A stretch of 64,000 nucleotides of DNA from positions 5,454,501 to 5,518,500 of the forward strand of contig NZ_CP018049.1 of the NCBI RefSeq assembly GCF_002934065.1, read 5' to 3'. The notes beneath the pieces are model-generated. The model made no database searches. It was not told the DNA's origin and was given only the letters and a program-made list of their open reading frames with translations. The translations under genes were made by a program, and so were the position numbers. Below, one piece after another: positions 27,940 through 34,936 of this stretch; position 1 is the stretch's first letter; every line of letters begins with the position of its first letter. The DNA is from Pseudomonas orientalis (GTDB lineage: Bacteria > Pseudomonadota > Gammaproteobacteria > Pseudomonadales > Pseudomonadaceae).

Positions 27940-28980
27940 ATGACCGACAAGAGCCAACAATTCGCCAGCGACAACTATTCCGGCATCTGCCCGGAAGCCT
28001 GGGCCGCCATGGAACAAGCCAACCAGGGCCATCAACGTGCCTATGGCGATGATGAGTGGACCCACCGCGCCGCCGACGGTTTCCGCAATCTGTTCGAAAC
28101 CGACTGTGAAGTGTTCTTCGCCTTCAACGGCACCGCCGCCAACTCCCTGGCGCTGTCTTCGCTGTGCCAGAGCTACCATAGCGTGATTTGCTCGGAAACC
28201 GCCCACGTCGAGACCGATGAGTGCGGCGCGCCGGAGTTTTTCTCCAACGGTTCCAAGCTGCTCACTGCACGCACCGAAAACGGCAAGCTGACGCCGGAGT
28301 CGATCCGCGAGATCGCTCTCAAGCGCCAGGACATTCACTACCCGAAACCGCGCGTGGTCACCCTCACCCAGGCCACCGAAGTCGGCAGCGTCTACACCCC
28401 GGAAGAAATCCGCGCCATCAGCGCCACCTGCAAAGAGCTGGGCCTGAACCTGCACATGGACGGCGCGCGCTTCTCCAACGCCTGCGCGTTTCTGGGCTGC
28501 TCACCGGCCGACCTGACCTGGAAGGCCGGCGTGGACGTGCTGTGCTTCGGCGGCACCAAGAACGGCATGGCCGTGGGCGAAGCGATCCTGTTCTTCAACC
28601 ATAAGCTGGCCGAAGACTTCGACTACCGCTGCAAACAGGCCGGCCAGCTCGCGTCGAAAATGCGCTTCCTGTCCGCGCCATGGGTGGGCCTGCTCGAAAA
28701 CGACGCCTGGCTCAAGCATGCTCGCCACGCCAACCACTGCGCGCAATTGCTCAGCAGCCTGGTGGCAGACATTCCCGGCGTGGAACTGATGTTCCCGGTG
28801 CAGGCCAACGGCGTGTTCCTGCAACTCTCGGAACCGGCTATCGCCGCCCTGACGGCCAAGGGCTGGCGCTTCTATACCTTCATCGGCAAAGGCGGCGCGC
28901 GCTTCATGTGTGCGTGGGATACCGAAGAAGAGCGTGTAAGAGAATTGGCGGCCGACATCAGGGAAGTGATGAACGCTTGA
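27940..28980 (+). CDS. ltaE: low-specificity L-threonine aldolase
   Basis: 346-residue PLP enzyme of the beta-eliminating lyase family: FAFNGTAANSLALSSL, CSETAHVETDECGAPEFF, NLHMDGARFSNACAFL and the PLP-lysine segment VLCFGGTKNGMAVGEA. It splits L-threonine and allo-threonine to glycine and acetaldehyde, and its product glycine joins the GlyA pool. It is placed between gbc and glyA genes as in P. aeruginosa. Confidence 0.93.
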   Translation: MTDKSQQFASDNYSGICPEAWAAMEQANQGHQRAYGDDEWTHRAADGFRNLFETDCEVFFAFNGTAANSLALSSLCQSYHSVICSETAHVETDECGAPEFFSNGSKLLTARTENGKLTPESIREIALKRQDIHYPKPRVVTLTQATEVGSVYTPEEIRAISATCKELGLNLHMDGARFSNACAFLGCSPADLTWKAGVDVLCFGGTKNGMAVGEAILFFNHKLAEDFDYRCKQAGQLASKMRFLSAPWVGLLENDAWLKHARHANHCAQLLSSLVADIPGVELMFPVQANGVFLQLSEPAIAALTAKGWRFYTFIGKGGARFMCAWDTEEERVRELAADIREVMNA

Positions 28981-29167
28981 AGTAGAAATCAGAACGGTGC
29001 GTGCTGGCCGATTGCCGAGTCTGTTTTTTGATATTTCTGACAGCAGCGCACTCGAATTTCATTGTCTAGCCTCTTGGAACCCGCAAGGAAAACGCAGCGA
29101 TAACTGCCACCTTCCGGGTTTATTGCCTGCCGAATAGTCGGCTGCAAATCCAATGGAGAGCTCAATC

Positions 29168-29371
29168 ATGGAATATCAAAGCAACGTCAATACCCTGGTG
29201 CAAGGCGACAACACCATCAGCACCACCATTATCGACTGGGACGAGTTCAGGAAATACGCAAAGGTCGGCGACACCATCCGCGAGCCGTCGAGGACGCTGA
29301 GGATCTACGACAAAGTCTATGAACTGACAGCCTCAGGCCAGCACTTCGTCGTACACATCTACGCCCAGTAA
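29168..29371 (+). CDS. small hypothetical protein
   Basis: 67 residues, beginning MEYQSNVNTLVQGD, with a GGAGAG ribosome site 7 bases upstream of the ATG at 29168. No signal peptide or membrane segment. Mixed alpha/beta composition with a VHIYAQ end. Family not recognised. The good ribosome site and codon use like the neighbours argue that it is real. Confidence 0.6.
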   Translation: MEYQSNVNTLVQGDNTISTTIIDWDEFRKYAKVGDTIREPSRTLRIYDKVYELTASGQHFVVHIYAQ

Positions 29372-29381
29372 CCCTTCACTC

Positions 29382-29414
29382 CGATCGTTCCCACGCTCCG
29401 CGTGGGAACGATCG
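29382..29414. repeat. perfect hairpin, GTTCCCACGC repeat
   Basis: CGATCGTTCCCACG-CTCCG-CGTGGGAACGATCG, a 14-bp perfect stem between two convergent genes. The core GTTCCCACGC...GCGTGGGAAC is a frequent intergenic palindrome in pseudomonads. There is no T tract on either side. Confidence 0.8.
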
Positions 29415-29418
29415 CCTG

Positions 29419-30519
29419 TCAGAACTCGATACGCACATCGCCCTTCGGCACACTGCAGCACGACAGGATATAACCCTCGGCTTCGTCCTCTTCGGTGATG
29501 CCGCCGTTGTGCTCCATCTCGACCTCCCCGCCCAGCTTCATCACCTTGCACGTGCCGCAGATACCCATGCCGCACGCCTTGGGGATCAGCAGCCCAAGCT
29601 TGGCCGCCGCCGCATGCACCGTTTCACCCGGCGCCACGCGAATGCTTTTGCCGGAGGCGATGAATTCCACTTGGTGCAGATCGGCCAGGTCGACTTCCGG
29701 CGCATCCGCCGCCTGTTCAGCCTGCTCTACCGCGTCGGCCCGCGCTTCCGCTGGCGTCGCGCCAAAGGACTCTTCGTGATAGCGCGTCATGTCGAAACCG
29801 GCGGCTTCCAGCAGGCGCTTCACCGCGCTCATGTACGGCGTGGGGCCGCAGCAGAACACTTCACGCTCAAGGAAGTCCGGCACCATCAGCTCCAGCATCT
29901 TGTGGTTCAGGTAGCCACGGTAGCCGGCCCAGGGCTCCCCAAGACCATGCTTTTCGCAGATCAGGTGCAGGCTGAAGTTGTCGATCCGCGACGCCATGTG
30001 TTCCAGCTCGCGGTGGTAGATGATGTCCTTGGGTGAACGGGCGCTGTGCACGAACGTCATGTCGACATTGGCGTTGGTGTCGTAGAACCAGCGCGCCATG
30101 GACATCACCGGCGTGATGCCGACGCCGCCGCTCAGGTACAGCACTTTGGGGCTCGGGAAGTCGATCGCATTGAACAGCCCGACCGGCCCGTGCACCGCCA
30201 GCTCCTGGCCTTCATGCAGCGTATCGTGCAACCAGTTGGAAACGCGGCCGCCCGGCACGCGCTTGATGGTCACCGAGAAGCTGTAGGGCACCGACGGCGA
30301 ACTGGAAATGGTGTACGAGCGCATGATCGGCTGGCCTTCGATCTCCAGCTCCAGGGTGACGAATTGCCCCGGCTTGAAAAAGAACAGGATCGGCTGGTCG
30401 GCCATGAAACAGAAGGTGCGCACGTCCCAGGTTTCCTGGATGACTTTGACGCAACGGACAATGTGTCGACCATTGGCCCAGGTCTGGGTGGTTACCGGGT
30501 TCAGGAAATTATTGGACAT
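29419..30519 (-). CDS. gbcB: glycine betaine demethylase reductase subunit GbcB
   Basis: 366 residues in the class I oxygenase-reductase order: flavin domain (MRSYTISSSPSVPYSF), NAD domain (LSGGVGITPVMSMARW, CCGPTPYMSAVKR), a linker, and a C-terminal plant-type 2Fe-2S domain with CGMGICGTC and a final Cys near SCCSVPKG. It passes electrons from NAD(P)H to GbcA. Start 30519 (MSNNFLNP) has GGAGAA upstream. It is divergent from gbcA across a 282-bp promoter region. Confidence 0.94.
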   Translation of the reverse strand: MSNNFLNPVTTQTWANGRHIVRCVKVIQETWDVRTFCFMADQPILFFFKPGQFVTLELEIEGQPIMRSYTISSSPSVPYSFSVTIKRVPGGRVSNWLHDTLHEGQELAVHGPVGLFNAIDFPSPKVLYLSGGVGITPVMSMARWFYDTNANVDMTFVHSARSPKDIIYHRELEHMASRIDNFSLHLICEKHGLGEPWAGYRGYLNHKMLELMVPDFLEREVFCCGPTPYMSAVKRLLEAAGFDMTRYHEESFGATPAEARADAVEQAEQAADAPEVDLADLHQVEFIASGKSIRVAPGETVHAAAAKLGLLIPKACGMGICGTCKVMKLGGEVEMEHNGGITEEDEAEGYILSCCSVPKGDVRIEF

Positions 30520-30553
30520 GTTGTTCTCCACCGCCGAGGCTCGGCCTTATGGT

Positions 30554-30581
30554 GGCGATTCTGCGTAACGCGCGAATCGCC
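30554..30581. promoter_or_regulatory. inverted repeat GGCGATTC/GAATCGCC before gbcB
   Basis: Perfect 8-bp arms separated by 12 bases, about 35-60 bases upstream of gbcB. A similar but shorter-loop repeat lies before the dipeptidase gene of the dgc operon (40690-40712). Could be an operator; not assigned to a known regulator. Confidence 0.4.
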
Positions 30582-30594
30582 CATTTACCTATCT

Positions 30595-30619
30595 GCGACA
30601 TTCACATACTTACCGCGAC
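30595..30619. promoter_or_regulatory. candidate GbdR half-sites in the gbcB-gbcA intergenic region
   Basis: TCTGCGAC and TACCGCGAC carry GCGAC at 30595 and 30615, 20 bases apart (two helical turns), the spacing expected for an AraC-type activator. GbdR is known to activate gbcA and gbcB; its exact recognition sequence here is inferred from the similar phased repeat at choX. Confidence 0.45.
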
Positions 30620-30801
30620 CAGCCCCCAACGACAGGGGCTTGCGCGTCGGGATCAGATTGGGCCATGTCGCCCATGGATAAGGTTCGACCCCACGCCGGG
30701 CCCACACTCGCTCCCAACAAAGATGCGTTCTTTACGCCTTGCTGCAAACCTGATCAGCCACTATTCGCCGGCCACACAGAATGGCCATGAGGACACACAC
30801 G

Positions 30802-32097
30802 ATGGACGTCACCGCAACCTTAAGCTTGGGCGATCCGCTGGAACCCGCACGCAAGGCCACCGCGCAGATGCTGCAAGAGCGCGAGCGCACCTATTCGCTG
30901 CCGCAGCCGTTTTACTCTGATGAGCGGCTGTTCGATATCGACATGCAGGAAATTTTCCAGAAAGAGTGGTTGATCGCCGGCATGACCTGCGAAATTCCCA
31001 CCAAGGGCAACTACCTGACCCTGCAAGTGGGCAAGAACCCGATCATCGTGATCCGTGGCGCCGAAGGCGTGGTGCATGCGTTTCACAACGTGTGCCGTCA
31101 CCGTGGTTCGCGCTTGTGCACCAGCGACAAGGGCAAGGTTGCCAAGCTCGTGTGCCACTACCACCAATGGACCTACGAGCTGGACGGTCGCCTGTTGTTT
31201 GCCGGCACCGAGATGGGCGCCGACTTCGACATGAAGCAGTACGGCCTCAAACCGGTGAACGTGAAGACCGCCGGCGGCTACATTTTCATCAGCCTGGCCG
31301 AGAACCCGCCGGCCATCGATGACTTCCTGTCGACGCTCAACCATTACATGGAACCCTACGACATGGAAAACACCAAGGTGGCGATCCAGACCACCTTGTT
31401 CGAAAAAGCCAACTGGAAGCTGGTACTGGAAAACAACCGCGAGTGCTACCACTGCAACGCCTCGCACCCGGAACTGCTGAAAACCCTGCTGGAGTGGGAC
31501 GACGTCACCGACCCGCGCGCCGACCAGGCGTTCAAGGACCACGTCGCCGCCTCCGCAGCCGCCTGGGATGCCGAGAAGATTCCTTACGCCCACGCCAGCT
31601 TCGGCCTGCGTAACCGCATCGTGCGCATGCCGCTGCTCAAGGGCACCGTATCGATGACCCTGGACGGCAAACAGGGCTGCGCCAAGTTGATGGGCCGGAT
31701 CAAAAATCCCGATCTGGGCTCGATGCGAATCCTGCACCTGCCCCACTCGTGGAACCACTGCATGGGCGACCACATCATCGTGTTCACCGTGTGGCCGATC
31801 AGCGCCCAGGAAACCATGGTCACCACCAAGTGGATCGTGCACAAGGACGCCGTGGAAGGCGTGGACTACGACGTGGAGCGCATGCGCCAGGTGTGGGACG
31901 CCACCAACGACCAGGACCGGCGCTTGGCCGAAGAAAACCAGCGCGGCATCAACTCCACCGCTTACCAGCCGGGGCCGTACTCCAAGACCTACGAATTCGG
32001 TGTGGTGAATTTTGTGGATTGGTACAGCGAGCGCATGCTCAACAACCTGGGGGCAGCGCCTGCGCCTTACCTCAAGGGCGTGGCCGCGCACGAGTAA
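30802..32097 (+). CDS. gbcA: glycine betaine demethylase oxygenase subunit GbcA
   Basis: 431-residue Rieske non-heme iron oxygenase. The Rieske cluster ligands are in CRHRGS and CHYHQW; the mononuclear iron site begins at ENNRECYHCNASHPEL. The N-terminus MDVTATLSLGDPLEPARK matches P. aeruginosa GbcA as I know it. It removes a methyl group of glycine betaine as formaldehyde, giving dimethylglycine. The start at 30802 is preferred over ATGs 15-21 bases upstream because GAGGA precedes it. Confidence 0.95.
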   Translation: MDVTATLSLGDPLEPARKATAQMLQERERTYSLPQPFYSDERLFDIDMQEIFQKEWLIAGMTCEIPTKGNYLTLQVGKNPIIVIRGAEGVVHAFHNVCRHRGSRLCTSDKGKVAKLVCHYHQWTYELDGRLLFAGTEMGADFDMKQYGLKPVNVKTAGGYIFISLAENPPAIDDFLSTLNHYMEPYDMENTKVAIQTTLFEKANWKLVLENNRECYHCNASHPELLKTLLEWDDVTDPRADQAFKDHVAASAAAWDAEKIPYAHASFGLRNRIVRMPLLKGTVSMTLDGKQGCAKLMGRIKNPDLGSMRILHLPHSWNHCMGDHIIVFTVWPISAQETMVTTKWIVHKDAVEGVDYDVERMRQVWDATNDQDRRLAEENQRGINSTAYQPGPYSKTYEFGVVNFVDWYSERMLNNLGAAPAPYLKGVAAHE

Positions 32098-32118
32098 CTG
32101 ACACACCGTGGATAAAAT

Positions 32119-32207
32119 ATGGGAGGGGGCTTGCCCCCGATTGCAGTGGTTCAGCCGGCAACTTCATGGGCTGATGCACCGCTATCGGGGGCAAGCCCCC
32201 TCCCACA
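32119..32207. repeat. REPIN (type B), left flank of the DnaA-box array
   Basis: Inverted REP pair (ATGGGAGGGGGCTTGCCCCC ... GGGGGCAAGCCCCCTCCCACA) starting 21 bases after the gbcA stop. Together with the copy at 32841 it brackets the DnaA-box array. Confidence 0.9.
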
Positions 32208-32402
32208 TTAAGAGTCTGAGCTGTTCAAAATTTGACCAACAATAGTCAAGCCCCCTGCGGCTGGGCGCTTCAGCGGTTACCCAACAACTTATCCACAAAG
32301 CCACCCACAGCAATTGTGGGCAACTGCCGGCCGCCCTCAAAATTAAACCAGGAAAATCCGTGACTTATTCATATTCATGGATTTAACACGCTCCTGATCG
32401 TT

Positions 32403-32495
32403 TTTTGATCAAACCATTGAAAGCCTCGAACTACGTGCCCTGCAGCGGTACGCGAACACCTTATCCACAGAAGCACCAACAGACTTTGGGGGCAA
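32403..32495 (+). repeat. direct repeat unit 1 of the DnaA-box array
   Basis: Aligns without gaps to 32586-32678. Identical blocks include TTTTGATCA, AAAGCCTC, GCGAACA, CTTATCCACAGAAGC and CCAACAGACTTTGGGGGCAA. The sequence between the blocks has diverged, so the blocks appear to be selected. Confidence 0.8.
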
Positions 32496-32585
32496 CTTTG
32501 CCCACTCTGTGGAAAACCACCTCAAGGCGGTATATCTCGGGGGATCCAGGGGTATTTAGCGGGATAAATGCGACAATTGATCATA

Positions 32586-32678
32586 TTTTGATCACAGCCA
32601 TCAAAGCCTCTGTTTATAAGGCCTTCAGCCGACAGCGAACATCTTATCCACAGAAGCGCCAACAGACTTTGGGGGCAA
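32586..32678 (+). repeat. direct repeat unit 2 of the DnaA-box array
   Basis: Second copy of the unit at 32403-32495, offset 183 bases, ungapped. It carries the third perfect DnaA box (32644-32652). Confidence 0.8.
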
Positions 32679-32840
32679 GTCTGTGTCTCAGCCCGGGAAA
32701 AACCCGAGGAAAAACCGCTAGTTAGGCTGGTTATTTTTCGTACAGCGGGCTGCAGGGCTTGATGTACAGGGGGTGCAGACAACCGCAAACAGGTTATCCA
32801 CAGGCGGATCAACAGTGATTGTGGGTAAACACCATAACTC

Positions 32841-32929
32841 TGTGGGAGGGGGCTTGCTCCCGATAGCGGTGGGTCAGCTACAGCTTTATCAACTGACCGT
32901 CAGCTATCGGGGGCAAGCCCCCTCCCACA
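32841..32929. repeat. REPIN (type B), right flank of the DnaA-box array
   Basis: Inverted REP pair; left arm is the CTTGCTCCCGAT variant, right arm the GGGGGCAAG form. It ends 6 bases before the stop of etfB. Confidence 0.9.
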
Positions 32930-32934
32930 GGGGA

Positions 32935-33705
32935 TCAGCGTACGACGCCTTCTTCTATGAGCAATTTGAGTATGGCTTGCGCGCCCTCTTCAGCACTTAC
33001 GCCCTTGAGCACTTGCCCGCCGCCCCCGCTGGCCTTGGCCGTCGCTGCCTTCATACGATCAGCGCCGCTCTTGGCCTTGATCACCTTGAGGCGCTTGGGC
33101 CTGGGCTTGGCCGGTTGCAGCAGCGCGCCTGTGAATAACTCATCCGGTTCAATCTCGACCTCGTGGGCGGCAAGCTCGCCACGTTGCGCCGGGCCGTACG
33201 CACTCTGGCGCGGCTTGGGGGCGGCGTTATCCACCGTCGCCAGAAACGGCAGGCGTACCTTCAGGCGCCGTCGCTGGCCGCGTGGCAACGCCTGCAGCAC
33301 ATGGGCCACGCCGGCGTCGATGGACTCGACTTGAGCCAGCCCCACAATCAGCGGCCAACCCAGTTGCTCAGCCAACAGGAACGGCAGCATGCCCGAGCCC
33401 TCACCGGTTTCCGCCTGGCTGCCGGTCAGCACCACTTGGGCGCCGGCGTCGCGCAGATAGTCGCTCAGCACCGGCAACGCATCGGCACCGGCCGGCTGTT
33501 CCAGCACATGCAGTTGCGCCAATCCCATGCCCAGGTAGCTGCGCAAGGTCGGCTCGCTGATGTCGCCGGCGTGCAGCACCTGCAACTTATCCCCAGCCAT
33601 TTGCAGGCCAAGCTCGACGGCACGCGCATCCTGTTCGGCACGGCGCGGGCGCCCGGAAGTGGGATGGGCGCCGATGGATACCAGGCTGATTACATTGGTT
33701 GTCAT
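32935..33705 (-). CDS. etfB: electron transfer flavoprotein beta subunit (dimethylglycine pathway)
   Basis: 256 residues of the ETF alpha/beta adenine-nucleotide hydrolase-like fold: ARAVELGLQMAGDKLQVLHAG and VLTGSQAETGEGSGMLPFLLA are EtfB-type signatures. It accepts electrons from DgcAB with its partner EtfA. The start at 33705 is chosen because AGGGA lies 7 bases before it, downstream of the etfA stop. The C-terminal half is rich in Lys/Pro (LLQPAKPRPKRLKVIKAKS). It is a specialised copy for this operon rather than the housekeeping ETF. The coding sequence contains two near-matches to the DnaA box (33227, 33587). Confidence 0.88.
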   Translation of the reverse strand: MTTNVISLVSIGAHPTSGRPRRAEQDARAVELGLQMAGDKLQVLHAGDISEPTLRSYLGMGLAQLHVLEQPAGADALPVLSDYLRDAGAQVVLTGSQAETGEGSGMLPFLLAEQLGWPLIVGLAQVESIDAGVAHVLQALPRGQRRRLKVRLPFLATVDNAAPKPRQSAYGPAQRGELAAHEVEIEPDELFTGALLQPAKPRPKRLKVIKAKSGADRMKAATAKASGGGGQVLKGVSAEEGAQAILKLLIEEGVVR

Positions 33706-33715
33706 GGTCATGTCC

Positions 33716-34936
33716 CTAGGCTGCATCGCGCTTGGCGCCGTTGCGGTAGGCCTCGACCGCAGCGATCAAGGCGTGCAGAATCGCGGCGCTTTCGCCGATC
33801 ACCGACAGGTCGGCACGCTTGATCATGTCGCAGCCGGGGTCGAGGTTGATCGCCACCACCTTGTCGCAGGCACCAATGCCTTGCAGGTGCTGGATCGCCC
33901 CGGAAATGCCCACGGCCACGTACACCCGCGCCGTGACCCAGGTGCCGCTGGCGCCGACCTGGCGATCGCGCGCCATGAAGCCATCGTCCACCGCGACCCG
34001 TGAAGCGCCTTCGGTGGCGCCCAGGGCGGCGGCGGTCTGGTGGAACAGCGCCCAATCCTTCACGCCGTTACCGCCGGAGAAAATGAATTCGGCTTCGGCC
34101 ATCGGAATCGCCGCCGGGTCCACTGCCACCGCGCCAAGGTCTTCGATACGCGGCAGGCTGCGCGCCAGGGTTGTGGATAACTCCACGGGCAACACTTCAT
34201 GGCGCGTCTCGCTGACCGGATCGGCGCATTCGACGGCGGCGAGAATCAGGCGTGGCAGCGGCCGCGCCAAATCTTCCTGGCCGGCGCCGGCGCGACCGAT
34301 ACACGATTCGCCTTTGATCTGCCACACCCGCGTGGCCGGGCGTTCCTTGAGGCTGGCGGCGAAACGGCGGCCCAGTTCACCGCCACCGCTGCGGCTGTCG
34401 GGCAGCAACCAGTGACGCGGGTTGAACTGGTTATCCACAGCCCGCAGGCCCTGGACGCGTTGCTCCGGTGAATAACCGTCGAATTCGTGACCGTCCAGCA
34501 CCAGCAGGCGGTCGACACCGGCGGTGGCAAATGCATTTTCCTTGTGTTCACCAAACACCACGGCCAATACGGCACCGTCACTGCCGGCCAGTTGCCGGGC
34601 CAGGCCGAGCACATCGCGGTCGTGGCTGCTCAAGCGGCCGCCGACCATATCCGGCACCACATTGATGTAGAACGCCGGCGCCGCAACCTGATGCAGCGGC
34701 AGTTGCACTTGCACCGCTGCCGTACGCTTGGCCGCACCGCCCTGTTGCGCGCCGCTGCGGTCGATGCGCTTGATGCCGTTGGGGCCGATAAACCCCACAC
34801 CGTGCACATTCTTGCGGATGACGCCGTTAGGCCCCATCCAACTCTGTTGCACCGGCTGCATCGCCGCATGCAGCGGGTGCAGGCGATTGCGGGCGATCCA
34901 TTCGGCCCGTGGGTCGCGGCGGATAATGTCGCTCAT
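33716..34936 (-). CDS. etfA: electron transfer flavoprotein alpha subunit (dimethylglycine pathway)
   Basis: 406 residues, longer than housekeeping EtfA because of an N-terminal extension of about 80 residues (repeated GPNGVIRKNVHGVGFIGPNG). The C-terminal FAD domain shows FIFSGGNGVKDW, ASRVAVDDGFMARDRQVG and INLDPGCDMIKRADLSVIGE. Its ATG overlaps the dgcB stop. It moves electrons from dimethylglycine demethylase toward the ETF:quinone oxidoreductase. Two perfect DnaA boxes fall inside the gene (34172-34180 and 34431-34439). Confidence 0.9.
   Translation of the reverse strand: MSDIIRRDPRAEWIARNRLHPLHAAMQPVQQSWMGPNGVIRKNVHGVGFIGPNGIKRIDRSGAQQGGAAKRTAAVQVQLPLHQVAAPAFYINVVPDMVGGRLSSHDRDVLGLARQLAGSDGAVLAVVFGEHKENAFATAGVDRLLVLDGHEFDGYSPEQRVQGLRAVDNQFNPRHWLLPDSRSGGGELGRRFAASLKERPATRVWQIKGESCIGRAGAGQEDLARPLPRLILAAVECADPVSETRHEVLPVELSTTLARSLPRIEDLGAVAVDPAAIPMAEAEFIFSGGNGVKDWALFHQTAAALGATEGASRVAVDDGFMARDRQVGASGTWVTARVYVAVGISGAIQHLQGIGACDKVVAINLDPGCDMIKRADLSVIGESAAILHALIAAVEAYRNGAKRDAA
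34172..34180 (-). other. perfect DnaA box inside etfA
   Basis: TGTGGATAA on the plus strand (TTATCCACA on the minus strand), within the etfA coding sequence, about 1.35 kb from the end of the intergenic array. Confidence 0.6.
34431..34439 (+). other. perfect DnaA box inside etfA
   Basis: TTATCCACA within the etfA coding sequence, in inverted orientation to the box at 34172. Confidence 0.6.

Larger units (their letters stand above)
32283..32828 (+). other. array of four DnaA-box modules in a non-coding gap (candidate datA/DARS-like locus)
   Basis: The 837-bp gap between the convergent gbcA and etfB genes (32098-32934) has no supported gene. Between its two REPINs lie four perfect DnaA boxes TTATCCACA at 32289, 32461, 32644 and 32794, all on the plus strand. 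Each sits in the same module: AACA, 2 bases, TTATCCACA, 9 bases, ACAG, 3 bases, then TTGTGGGCAA or a close variant. The last part resembles an inverted DnaA box (TGTGGATAA) and always starts 26 bases after the forward box. Modules 2 and 3 belong to an ungapped direct repeat of at least 93 bp (offset 183, both starting TTTTGATCA). An IHF-like ATCAAACCATTG lies at 32408. Known oriC neighbours (dnaA, rpmH) are absent. Function inferred only. Confidence 0.75.

Noticed and set aside
32405..32812. Short open frames on both strands in the DnaA-box gap (about 106 and 96 codons)
   Set aside because: They contain the repeats in translated form, have no ribosome site, and their codon use differs from neighbouring genes.
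32098..32934. oriC of the chromosome
   Set aside because: DnaA boxes are present, but the Pseudomonas oriC neighbours (dnaA, dnaN, rpmH, rnpA) are absent and the gap lies between gbcA and etfB.
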